Below are positions 1-8,936 of a DNA stretch of 21,890 nucleotides, piece after piece. This DNA is from Cochliopodium minus (Eukaryota > Discosea > Himatismenida > Cochliopodiidae): the NCBI GenBank assembly GCA_024220525.1, contig JAMYWO010000496.1, positions 1-21,890 on the forward strand, given 5' to 3'. Every line of letters starts with the position of its first letter. Within the stretch, counting starts at the first letter, position 1. Under the pieces are notes generated by a model. The model saw nothing but the letters and a program-made list of their open reading frames with translations. It was not told the DNA's origin and did no database searches. Made by a program: the position numbers and the translations under genes.

Positions 1-206
1 AGCATTATACTTGAAATGATCTGATATAAACAGAACTCAAAAATTTGATGCTAAGAAATTTCGAATAATTCAAGATTCTCGCAATTTTTATAAAAAATAT
101 CACATATGATAAGAAGATTATATGAGAATATATATAATTAAAACATTTTTCAATTCTTACAAGATTGATTTATATAAAATGATTAATTATTCCATCCTTT
201 ATTTAC
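1..206 (-). other. Probable intron of the NOL10-like gene; no exon seen
   Basis: On the minus strand this stretch starts with donor GTAAAT and is very AT-rich. I looked for the next NOL10 exon (a Trp-containing ECWD-type block) after each candidate AG in the phase left by exon 2. I found no convincing match. If it is one intron, it is longer than any other intron in the window. Confidence 0.4.
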
Positions 207-967
207 CTTCACTACTTCCGAATGCCAATAAAGAATGATATGGATTGGTGGATGCTGTATTGAATGTTTTGCTCTCGGTTTTCAACGGAGAATAGTAGAT
301 TCCTTGCTCCAAATGGAGCCTGTAGATTTCGTTGGAAGATCCGCATACATACATGAGCGTTGTGTTTTCATTATATGTCATATCCCTTCCTACTCTAGGT
401 GTTCTAGTTTTGTGATAAACTCCACCCTTTGTATGGAATTCTAATAAGGAAAAAATATTAATTGAATTTAGAAAATAATGAGAAATGATGGAGAATGGAT
501 ATGATTTGGAAAGAACGTTCATATCTATCACAATAACATTTATAAATGTGATAATAATATTGGAAAATTTTGGGAATTAAATTATTTTGAGAAAATGTTA
601 AGTTACCTATTGCTCTATCAACACTTATGAATGCAAATTTTGAATAATCATCCGCTAATAATTGAAATTGGACAATTTCACTATCCACATTACGAGTGAA
701 ATGATGTGATAATTGATCCAATTCATAGACCTTAATTTGTGGTGGATATATTCCCGCTACAACAAGAAATTTTCCATCTTTTGTTACTTCCATTCTCTGG
801 GAAGAGATGGGGAATGAAAAACTACTTAAAAGTTCAATTCTGTTTGAATAATCTTCATCTTTCTTTGCCAAATCTCTTTTTTCTCTTTGGGTCATCCATT
901 CAGGAAATACTTTTTCTCCTGCAACATTATATATCTTTATTCCATTTGTTGGTTCTTTTGAATTCAT
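207..967 (-). CDS. nol10: NOL10/Enp2-like nucleolar WD-repeat protein, 5' exons only (partial)
   Basis: The NOL10/Enp2 family works in the nucleolus in small ribosomal subunit (18S) maturation. Two exons are visible: 967-607 and 440-207. The intron begins GTAACT and ends TTAG. The ATG at 967 is the first in frame and is preceded by an A-rich leader. The spliced protein reads in family order: GIKIYNVAGEKVFPEWM near the N-terminus, then KRDLAKKDEDYSNRIELLSS, then DSEIVQFQLLADDYSKFAF, then across the junction VDRAI-EFHTKGGVYHKTR, and RVGRDMTY ... SSNEIYRLHLEQG. This follows animal NOL10 from memory almost block for block (KIYSLS, LPEWL, KKDVDVRRRIEL, DSEVVTFEILSDDYSK, YRLNLEQGRY). A donor GTAAAT follows SSEG at 206. 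The next expected block (family ECWD) was not found in bases 1-206, so the remaining several hundred residues lie beyond the left edge, unless this copy is truncated. Confidence 0.86.
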
Positions 968-1466
968 TTTGTGGACAAAATTTAAAACTAACAAATTTTT
1001 TTTTATTTTTTATTTGCTCAAATAAAAAAAATAGGCACCTTCTCTGTGCAACATTCAACAAATTTCATTCTATTTTCTATTCTTATTAGGGATATTAATA
1101 ATGGGTGATATTTTATAAAATTGAAATTTATATCGATTTATCACCAATTCATTATCAAATCCATTATTGAAAATTACCTAATCCAAGTCAATTATGCAAA
1201 ATGAGGGTAAAAAATAAATTATTGGGAGTTATATATGAATTCCAACCATTATAACTTTATATGCCATTTTTTTTATCTTAAAATTGATCATGTGACAAGA
1301 ATAATTTTTTTGTGAAGATAAATGATGTCCCATAATTTTCAAAGGATAAATCAAAGATGGATGACATTCGAAAAAGACTATAATCTCCCACTTCAAATAT
1401 TTTTTTTTTTATTTTTTTTTTGATCAAATATGAAAAGTTATTTTTTATTGGTTATTAAAAAAAAAA
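968..1466. promoter_or_regulatory. Divergent intergenic region between the NOL10-like gene and collagen-like gene A
   Basis: This 499-bp stretch separates two start codons on opposite strands, so it must hold both promoters. It is AT-rich, with T-tracts at about 1400-1420 and an A-tract directly before the ATG of gene A. No coding stretch, RNA gene or repeat element was recognised. GATCAAAT lies at 1422-1429, 38 bp before the gene A start; the same octamer occurs before gene C. No TATA box or initiator can be assigned with confidence in DNA this AT-rich. Confidence 0.5.
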
Positions 1467-4400
1467 ATGAAATCCATTATTTTGGTATATTTGATATTCA
1501 TTTGGTTCTTTCTCATCAATACTATAGTTGCCCAACCACAAAGGCAATTGATAGGAGGACCATGTAATTTTAATGGAGGAATGTCAACACCAAATTGTGC
1601 ATTAAACATTCCATCCCTACTAGGATCTTGCCAAATATATTATAATGATTCATTAATTCAAACAATAGACTCATGTAGTTTTGATACTACAAATTGTGAA
1701 GTAAATGGATTAAATGGGAGAGTAGTTATTATTCAAAATTGTTTGGTTAAAGAATCATCTATTAATAATGATGAAGCAAATAAAGAAATACTCAGTAGAT
1801 CTGTGGATTATAAAGATTTTGAAAGACACGACAATAATGATGAAAAACCAAAAAAACATCATGATAAAGATGATAATAAATATGGAGAAAGAAAAATTCA
1901 AAAGGGAAGTAAAGGAGAAAGAGGACATAGAGGAAAACCAGGGCATGATGGATTTAACGGATTAAATGGTCAAAAAGGAGAAAAAGGAGTTGAGAGTGAA
2001 AAGGGAGAAAAAGGAGATAGAGGTCGCAGAGGTCATAAAGGAACCAAGGGAAACAATGGAGATAAGGGAGAAAAAGGAGATAGAGGTAGCAGAGGTCAAA
2101 AGGGGGTAACTGGTGATCTTGGATTGCAAGGAGAAAAAGGAGAGAGAGGAGATCAAGGGAGAAGAGGTCATAGAGGTCACAAAGGTTTCAAAGGAAATGA
2201 AGGAGACAAAGGACGTAGAGGACACAAAGGTCACAAAGGAGATAAAGGAAAAAGAGGTAATAAAGGACTAATTGGAGAAAAGGGAACAAAGGGAGACAGA
2301 GGTAGAGGAAGAAAAGGACAAAAAGGATCTGAAGGAATGAAAGGACGCAGAGGAAAAATAGGAGAGAAAGGAGAGATTGGAGCAGATGGACAGAAGGGAA
2401 ACATTGGAGCAACTGGAGAAAAAGGGAGAAGAGGAAATAAAGGTCACAAAGGAAATAGAGGAGAAAAGGGAACACAAGGAGATCAAGGTATCAGAGGTAA
2501 ACAAGGAATCAAAGGATCTCAAGGTGAAACTGGACCTGCAGGACCTCAAGGAGAAACAGGAGTTGGAAGAAGAGGTAAAACAGGAAAACAAGGATCCAAG
2601 GGAGTCAAGGGAGAACCAGGAAATGTGTTGACTGTTCAAGGAGCACAAGGAGGGATTGGACCTACTGGTGTTCAAGGTGTTCAAGGTGCTACTGGTGTTC
2701 AAGGTGTCGTTGGACCATCTGGTGTTCAAGGACAAAGAGGAGAAAAGGGAGATAGAGGTAAAAGAGGAAGACACGGACCTGTTGGTTTCAAAGGAGAGGA
2801 AGGAAGAAGAGGCCACAGAGGTAAAGAAGGAAGACCTGGTGCTACTGGTGTTCAAGGTGTCCAAGGTACTACTGGTGTTCAAGGTGAAATAGGAGCTACT
2901 GGTATTCAAGGCGAAATTGGTGCTACTGGTATTCAAGGTGAAATAGGAGCAACCGGTATTCAAGGTGTTCAAGGATTTACTGGTCCCCAAGGTTATCATG
3001 GTCATTCAGGTGTTCAAGGTGACATTGGAGCTACTGGAGTTCAGGGTGTTCAAGGAGCAACTGGTCCTCAAGGTCCTCTTGGTCATTCCGGAGTTCAAGG
3101 ACCTGAAGGAAAGCAAGGTCCTTCCGGTAGAAGAGGTTTTAAAGGAGATGTTGGTGATAGAGGGAGAAGAGGGAAACAAGGAGTTCAAGGTATCAAAGGT
3201 GAAGTTGGTCCATTGGGATTAAAAGGAGATAAAGGAGATGTAGGAGAAATAGGACCTGTTGGTGCTCAAGGACTTCGTGGTCATAGAGGTCGCCAAGGGA
3301 AAAAAGGTAACAAAGGAGAAGCAGGAAGACAAGGTAATCAAGGAGAAATTGGAAAACAAGGTATCCAAGGAGAAAGAGGAGAAATAGGTCCTGTGGGTCC
3401 CCGCGGAAAGAAAGGTCCACAAGGAAAACAGGGGTTTCAAGGAGCTCAAGGTATCAGAGGTAAACAAGGTCAAAAAGGAGAAAAAGGATTTGGAGATAAG
3501 GGAGAGAAAGGAGGAGTTGGTAATCAAGGAGTTCAAGGACAAAAAGGTGAGTATGGACCTCAAGGACCTAAGGGTAAAAGAGGTAAACAGGGAAACCAGG
3601 GTATTCAAGGAACCAAAGGAAACCAAGGAGACCAAGGTATCAAAGGAGAAAGAGGTTTCAGAGGATATAAAGGTAGCCAAGGTAACACAGGTTTGAAGGG
3701 AAATCAAGGAGACCAAGGAATTCAAGGTATTCAAGGTATTGAGGGTAAACAAGGTATTCAAGGGAGAAGAGGTAAACAGGGAATCAAGGGAGATCAAGGT
3801 ATCCAAGGTATCCAAGGTGTTCAAGGAGACAAGGGAAATCAAGGAGCAACTGGTGAAAAAGGAAACAAAGGAGGATATGGTCCAAGAGGAAAAGAAGGTA
3901 AACGTGGTGTTCAAGGTATCCAAGGTGTTCAAGGAGTCCAAGGAGAAAAGGGAAATCAAGGAGATAAAGGTGATTTCGGACCAAGAGGAGAAACTGGTAT
4001 GAGGGGACACAGAGGATTTAAAGGAGAAAAAGGAGATCAAGGAGATCAAGGTATCAAAGGAGAAGTTGGTCCTCAAGGAGAAACTGGTATTAAAGGAGAA
4101 ATTGGTGTTAGAGGACACAGAGGATTTAAAGGAGAAAAAGGAGACCAAGGAGATCAAGGTATCAAAGGAGAAGTTGGTCCTCAAGGAGAAACCGGAATTA
4201 GAGGTAGAAGGGGAAAACAAGGTCCTATTGGTGTCGGAGAAAAAGGAGAGATAGGTCCGCTCGGTCCAACTGGTGTTCAAGGAGTTCAAGGAAGAAGAGG
4301 TAAAAAGGGTCCTATAGGAAAACAAGGTCCATTTGGTCCTCAAGGTATCAAAGGAGAAAAGGGAGATTTTGGTCCTTTGGGTCCTACAGGAGCTCAAGGT

Positions 4401-7400
4401 ATCCAAGGAATTGAGGGTAGAAGAGGGAGACGTGGATTTAAAGGTATGGTTGGAGATAGAGGAGAAAAAGGTAACCAAGGAAATCGTGGAGAACAAGGTA
4501 TCAAGGGGGAAATTGGACCTGTAGGTAACAAAGGAGAAATAGGAAAGAGAGGAAAACAAGGAATTAAAGGTGAAGTTGGAGAACAAGGTATCAAAGGTAT
4601 CAAAGGAGAAACAGGAAAGAGAGGAATCCAAGGTAAACAAGGATCTGAAGGAGAAAGAGGTAAACAAGGATCCAAGGGAGAAAAGGGAATCAGAGGAAAA
4701 AGAGGACATAAAGGAGTCAAGGGTTATGGAGAGAAAGGTCACAAGGGAGATTCTGGTGAAGTGGGACAAAAAGGCCACAAAGGTGATAGAGGTGAATTGG
4801 GTTCTTTGGGACCACAAGGACCACAAGGAGAGAAAGGTCAAAGAGGAGATAGAGGAAAGATGGGTAAAAGGGGAAAGAAAGGAGAGAAGGGAGAAATTGG
4901 TTTGAGAGGTCCTATGGGTGTTGAAGGAGAAAAGGGAGATAGAGGTAGAAAGGGGAGAACTGGATCACCTGGTTACAAAGGACAAAAAGGAGAGTTGGGT
5001 TATGGTCTTCCTGGAGAAAATGGAGAGAAGGGAGAGAAAGGAGATTCTGGAGATAGAGGAGAGAAGGGAGAGATCGGAGAACAAGGAGCTCGTGGTTATA
5101 AAGGAGACAAAGGTACTGAAGGAGAAATCGGTAAGAAGGGTCATAAAGGAGAGAAGGGAGAAGATGGAATAACTGGACCTAAAGGTAAAAGAGGTAAATC
5201 AGGAGAGAAGGGTGATAAAGGAGATGATGGAGAGAAGGGAGAAGTCGGTCCTAGAGGTTTTGTTGGTCCTATTGGAGATACTGGAGACAAAGGTAAACAA
5301 GGACAAAAAGGAGAGTATGGAGAGACTGGAGATAAAGGGGAGAAGGGAGAAATTGGAGCTGATGGTAAGGAAGGTAAACGTGGTAAGAGAGGTGTTCAAG
5401 GTTATCAAGGAATCCAAGGAAACAAAGGTCAACAAGGAGAAAAGGGCCAGAGAGGTGACCAAGGAGAAAAGGGACGCAGAGGGAAAATTGGAAAACAAGG
5501 ATACCAAGGTCAAAAAGGAGAGTTAGGAGAGAAAGGTAAAAGAGGTAAAATTGGTTTCAGAGGGGAAAGAGGAGAAGTAGGAGAAAAGGGACAAATTGGG
5601 GACAAAGGAGATAAAGGTAGTCAAGGAAATAAGGGAGAAGTTGGGCAGAAGGGAGAAATCGGAACCAAAGGCCAACAAGGAGATAAAGGTTATAGAGGAT
5701 TTAAAGGGATTAAAGGAGACAGAGGATTCAAAGGGTTTAAAGGAGACATTGGAACCAAAGGTCAAAAGGGAGACAGAGGTCAAAGAGGTGTGCAAGGTAT
5801 TCAAGGTGACTCTGGAGAGAAGGGGGAGGTGGGTCATACTGGTAAACAAGGATTTAAGGGTATAAAGGGAGACCTAGGTCCTCAAGGAGTTGAAGGATCT
5901 CAAGGTATTCAAGGAGAAAGAGGTCAAAAGGGAGACAGAGGTAAAAAGGGTTTCAAGGGTGAAATTGGTTTGAAGGGAGATAAAGGTGATAAAGGTGATC
6001 AAGGTCAAAAAGGAGAATTGGGAGAAAAGGGAGACTTTAAAGGAAGTAAGGGTCATCGTGGTTCCAAGGGAACAAAGGGAGATCAAGGTGAACAAGGTAT
6101 TAAAGGTGATAAAGGAGAAATCGGATTGAAGGGAGATAGAGGATACAGAGGGTTCAAGGGTGTTAAAGGAGACATTGGTCCTCAAGGAGATCTCGGAAAG
6201 CAAGGAGATCAAGGAGAAGTTGGACCACAAGGAACTAAGGGAGACAAAGGTAACAGAGGTTGGAAAGGATGGAAGGGAGAGATGGGAGACAAGGGTCAGA
6301 AGGGAGAATTCGGAGAGAAGGGAGATGAAGGTAAGAGAGGACATCGCGGAGAGAAAGGAGACAAAGGTATTGAAGGAATCAGAGGTAAAAGAGGGTTCAA
6401 AGGAGATAAAGGTGATCAAGGTCAGAAGGGAGAATTGGGATTGAAGGGAGATCAAGGGAATGAAGGAAGAAGAGGAAAACAAGGTCCATACGGTCACGAA
6501 GGAGAAAAGGGAGAGAAGGGTGACTATGGTCCACAAGGAGACAAGGGAAACAAAGGAGAAATAGGGCGTAGGGGATTTAAAGGAGAACAAGGAGACAAGG
6601 GAGAAGTTGGACCTGTTGGTGTTGGTATCCAAGGTCAAAAGGGAGAAGTCGGACCTGAAGGTCATGGTAAGAGAGGGTTTAAGGGAGAGAAGGGAGAGTT
6701 AGGACAAAGGGGATTTGATGGATCTAGAGGTAAAAAGGGAGATAAGGGAGAAGTAGGACAAAAGGGAGAATTGGGATTTACCGGTCGTCGTGGAGAAAGA
6801 GGTAATGTTGGTCCTGAAGGTGCTCAAGGAGTAAAGGGAGAGAAAGGAGAAATCGGAATTGGAAAGAGAGGACGCAAAGGTGATAAAGGTGATATCGGAT
6901 TGCCTGGTTACCAAGGGTTTAAAGGAGAGAAGGGAGAATTGGGTCTCAAGGGAGATACTGGTGCTCGTGGTAAACGTGGGTTCAAGGGTGACGTAGGTAG
7001 GGTTGGTTCCAACGGTTTGCCTGGACCAGAAGGACCTAGGGGTAAAAAGGGAGAGGAAGGAAGACCTGGTATTCAAGGTCAGAAGGGAGACAGAGGAAAG
7101 AAGGGAAAGACTGGTGAGATCGGTCATGTTGGACCACAAGGACAAAAGGGGGACCGTGGTGAGACCGGAGTTGGTGCAACTGGTGCCACCGGACAAAAAG
7201 GTGAATCAGGTGAGAAAGGTGAAGTCGGAGAGAAAGGAAATTACAAAGGAAGCAAAGGTGCTAGGGGAGCTAAAGGAGCCAGAGGTAAAAAAGGTGATCC
7301 TGGACGTGATGGTGCTTTGGGCCGTGATGGTCAAAAGGGAGAAGTAGGTGAAGCTGGTCCTGTGGGTAAGAGAGGACGTAAGGGAGACAAAGGAGATATT

Positions 7401-8141
7401 GGAGGTTTCACTGCTATCATCAGGGAGAGAACTCCTCATTACATCTTTCCAAAAACTTTGACTCATGACAAACACTTTGCTAAAAATCAACCTTCTCACA
7501 CAAATTTTCAATTTAATAGATACAGCTCTACTTATGTGAGAACTAATGATGGATTATTGTCATCTCCTCGTCAAAACTTTGATGACAGAAACAACACATA
7601 CATTTTCTCTAAAGATTGTGGTGATGAAAAAGTTTTGGTTGGTGGAGAATGTTCTTGGAACATCTATACCTTTCAAGTTAAATCCATTCCTTGCCGTTCT
7701 TCTGACTTTATTGTTGAAAGTGGATGCAAAAAGAACTGTTATAGAAAAATTAAATCTGAAGGGGGAAAATTCATCGAGGAATCTGATACTATTGTCACAA
7801 CCATCAAAGCATTTGATAAAAATGGTGCAAAACAAACTTATAATCATCCTAAATGCGCTTTGTTGGAACTCAGAGAATTGTCTACCGAGGAAAGAAGTGG
7901 ATGTGGTTACTTCTGTTTCTTCCACGAATTAGAACCATATTATTTCAGAGAAAACACTTTCTCCTGTAGATATATTGTCCCTAAATTCGAAACAATCAAA
8001 AATGATAATAATAATGAATTTAATAGCGGTTTTTCATTCTCCTCTCCCCCTGTAGAAGAAGAAACAAACGTTTATGCAAATTCTATCCAATCAGTTATTG
8101 TTGAAACTTTTTGTGCTCAATTGGTTACACGAGAAAAATAA
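1467..8141 (+). CDS. Collagen-like protein A, giant secreted Gly-X-Y protein (2224 aa, intronless)
   Basis: This is probably a secreted triple-helical matrix protein. Residues 1-22 form a signal peptide (hydrophobic core ILVYLIFIWFFL). Residues 23 to about 100 are a cysteine domain, ending in the four-cysteine pattern shared with genes B and C (GSCQI, DSCSF, TNCEV, QNCLV). Residues about 101-146 are a charged linker. Residues 147 to about 1979 are Gly-X-Y repeats, about 611 triplets, roughly 1.8 times the main helix of fibrillar collagens (about 338). They are rich in K, R, E and Q and poor in Pro. Interruptions are mainly G1G (GFG, GYG, GVG, GHG, GIG) and a few G4G (GDFKG, GNYKG). Residues 1980-2224 are the ten-cysteine C-domain (LVGGECSW, CGYFCFFHELE, TFSCRY, VETFC). 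Unlike B, C and D, the protein ends ten residues after the last cysteine, with no coiled coil. Start: first ATG, directly after an A-tract. It is a single 6.7-kb exon, convergent with gene B 96 bp away. Confidence 0.93.
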   Translation: MKSIILVYLIFIWFFLINTIVAQPQRQLIGGPCNFNGGMSTPNCALNIPSLLGSCQIYYNDSLIQTIDSCSFDTTNCEVNGLNGRVVIIQNCLVKESSINNDEANKEILSRSVDYKDFERHDNNDEKPKKHHDKDDNKYGERKIQKGSKGERGHRGKPGHDGFNGLNGQKGEKGVESEKGEKGDRGRRGHKGTKGNNGDKGEKGDRGSRGQKGVTGDLGLQGEKGERGDQGRRGHRGHKGFKGNEGDKGRRGHKGHKGDKGKRGNKGLIGEKGTKGDRGRGRKGQKGSEGMKGRRGKIGEKGEIGADGQKGNIGATGEKGRRGNKGHKGNRGEKGTQGDQGIRGKQGIKGSQGETGPAGPQGETGVGRRGKTGKQGSKGVKGEPGNVLTVQGAQGGIGPTGVQGVQGATGVQGVVGPSGVQGQRGEKGDRGKRGRHGPVGFKGEEGRRGHRGKEGRPGATGVQGVQGTTGVQGEIGATGIQGEIGATGIQGEIGATGIQGVQGFTGPQGYHGHSGVQGDIGATGVQGVQGATGPQGPLGHSGVQGPEGKQGPSGRRGFKGDVGDRGRRGKQGVQGIKGEVGPLGLKGDKGDVGEIGPVGAQGLRGHRGRQGKKGNKGEAGRQGNQGEIGKQGIQGERGEIGPVGPRGKKGPQGKQGFQGAQGIRGKQGQKGEKGFGDKGEKGGVGNQGVQGQKGEYGPQGPKGKRGKQGNQGIQGTKGNQGDQGIKGERGFRGYKGSQGNTGLKGNQGDQGIQGIQGIEGKQGIQGRRGKQGIKGDQGIQGIQGVQGDKGNQGATGEKGNKGGYGPRGKEGKRGVQGIQGVQGVQGEKGNQGDKGDFGPRGETGMRGHRGFKGEKGDQGDQGIKGEVGPQGETGIKGEIGVRGHRGFKGEKGDQGDQGIKGEVGPQGETGIRGRRGKQGPIGVGEKGEIGPLGPTGVQGVQGRRGKKGPIGKQGPFGPQGIKGEKGDFGPLGPTGAQGIQGIEGRRGRRGFKGMVGDRGEKGNQGNRGEQGIKGEIGPVGNKGEIGKRGKQGIKGEVGEQGIKGIKGETGKRGIQGKQGSEGERGKQGSKGEKGIRGKRGHKGVKGYGEKGHKGDSGEVGQKGHKGDRGELGSLGPQGPQGEKGQRGDRGKMGKRGKKGEKGEIGLRGPMGVEGEKGDRGRKGRTGSPGYKGQKGELGYGLPGENGEKGEKGDSGDRGEKGEIGEQGARGYKGDKGTEGEIGKKGHKGEKGEDGITGPKGKRGKSGEKGDKGDDGEKGEVGPRGFVGPIGDTGDKGKQGQKGEYGETGDKGEKGEIGADGKEGKRGKRGVQGYQGIQGNKGQQGEKGQRGDQGEKGRRGKIGKQGYQGQKGELGEKGKRGKIGFRGERGEVGEKGQIGDKGDKGSQGNKGEVGQKGEIGTKGQQGDKGYRGFKGIKGDRGFKGFKGDIGTKGQKGDRGQRGVQGIQGDSGEKGEVGHTGKQGFKGIKGDLGPQGVEGSQGIQGERGQKGDRGKKGFKGEIGLKGDKGDKGDQGQKGELGEKGDFKGSKGHRGSKGTKGDQGEQGIKGDKGEIGLKGDRGYRGFKGVKGDIGPQGDLGKQGDQGEVGPQGTKGDKGNRGWKGWKGEMGDKGQKGEFGEKGDEGKRGHRGEKGDKGIEGIRGKRGFKGDKGDQGQKGELGLKGDQGNEGRRGKQGPYGHEGEKGEKGDYGPQGDKGNKGEIGRRGFKGEQGDKGEVGPVGVGIQGQKGEVGPEGHGKRGFKGEKGELGQRGFDGSRGKKGDKGEVGQKGELGFTGRRGERGNVGPEGAQGVKGEKGEIGIGKRGRKGDKGDIGLPGYQGFKGEKGELGLKGDTGARGKRGFKGDVGRVGSNGLPGPEGPRGKKGEEGRPGIQGQKGDRGKKGKTGEIGHVGPQGQKGDRGETGVGATGATGQKGESGEKGEVGEKGNYKGSKGARGAKGARGKKGDPGRDGALGRDGQKGEVGEAGPVGKRGRKGDKGDIGGFTAIIRERTPHYIFPKTLTHDKHFAKNQPSHTNFQFNRYSSTYVRTNDGLLSSPRQNFDDRNNTYIFSKDCGDEKVLVGGECSWNIYTFQVKSIPCRSSDFIVESGCKKNCYRKIKSEGGKFIEESDTIVTTIKAFDKNGAKQTYNHPKCALLELRELSTEERSGCGYFCFFHELEPYYFRENTFSCRYIVPKFETIKNDNNNEFNSGFSFSSPPVEEETNVYANSIQSVIVETFCAQLVTREK
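2883..2963 (+). repeat. Three tandem 27-bp repeats inside gene A
   Basis: The units are 2883-2909, 2910-2936 and 2937-2963. Each encodes the nine residues GEIGATGIQ, with only synonymous differences. They sit in a neutral block (about 2640-3110) rich in GATGVQG and GPQG triplets that contrasts with the charged rest of the rod. Confidence 0.9.
4005..4200 (+). repeat. Tandem 108-bp duplication inside gene A
   Basis: Unit 1 is 4005-4112. A second, slightly shorter copy follows from 4113 to about 4200. The encoded 36-residue unit (12 triplets) starts RGHRGFKGEKGD and continues QGIKGEVGPQGETGI. The copies differ at a handful of mostly synonymous bases, which suggests a recent duplication that kept the Gly register. 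Confidence 0.9.
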
Positions 8142-8237
8142 AAATTTTTGATTGAAAAAAAATACAAGAAAATAAAAAAAAAAATCTATAAATTAAACAT
8201 TTTTAATTATTTAAAAGTTTTTATCCTTTTTTTTTTA
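8142..8237. terminator. Shared 3' region between convergent genes A and B
   Basis: This 96-bp AT-rich gap lies between the two TAA stops. AATAAA-type polyadenylation signals for gene A overlap its stop codon and recur near 8170. Both 3' UTRs must be very short or overlap. Confidence 0.45.
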
Positions 8238-8905
8238 TTATTTCGAAGATAAACCAAACTTTTTTCTGAAATCCTCCAATCTTTGATTGAAATCTGCTTC
8301 CTGTTGATCCAGCTCTTCATTCAAATCTCTTTGAAAAGAACTTTGTTCATCAACAGAGTCAACGTGAGAATCTACATTTGCAAAAACTTTGTCGTAATGT
8401 TGAGACAACTCGCGAACATCAGACAAAAACTTGGATTGATCGAAGCCTATATCTCTCTTTGAGAGGCGTGTGTTCTCCTCATGAAGCAGACTGTTGAAGG
8501 TCGCCTGTTCTTGGAGGTGCTCTTGTTGAGAAACTTTCTTAGAGCAGAAAGTTTCAACTACAACTACTTGTACGATTTGATCCAAAGCATTTTTGTTAAT
8601 ATCTCCCTAAAAGAAACATGAAAGATTAAAAAGTGAATTAATTTAAATCTTTCTAGAAAAAATTTATATATTTTACGAGAGAAATTTCTGTTTGAGAAAA
8701 AATTGGAGGAATGTAACTACAAGAAAAGTGTCCGTCTTCTTTGTAAACCTTCTCGAGTTGATGAAAGAAACAGAAATATCCGCATTGTGTTCTCTCGTTG
8801 GCAGAGAGGTGTCTCAAACTCAAAGTTCTGCATTGAGGAAAAGCGACAGATTTCTTTTCTCCGTTAGAATCATAAAAGGTGAGATGGTCAACTGAAGAAA
8901 AAAAA

Positions 8906-8936
<31 letters not shown>

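Noticed and set aside
2640-3110. Short tandem units in the collagen rods taken as a satellite or CRISPR array
   Set aside because: The repeats are in-frame coding triplets with synonymous variation, with no spacer-repeat alternation.
3219-4841. A 540-codon Ser/Thr/Leu/Phe-rich open frame on the minus strand inside gene A
   Set aside because: It is an antisense shadow of Gly-X-Y repeats, with low complexity, no homology and no caps.
2135-5470. RGD tripeptides in rod A that could be read as integrin-binding sites
   Set aside because: With Arg common in Y and Asp common in X, R-G-D arises by chance in Gly-X-Y repeats. Nothing else points to an integrin ligand.
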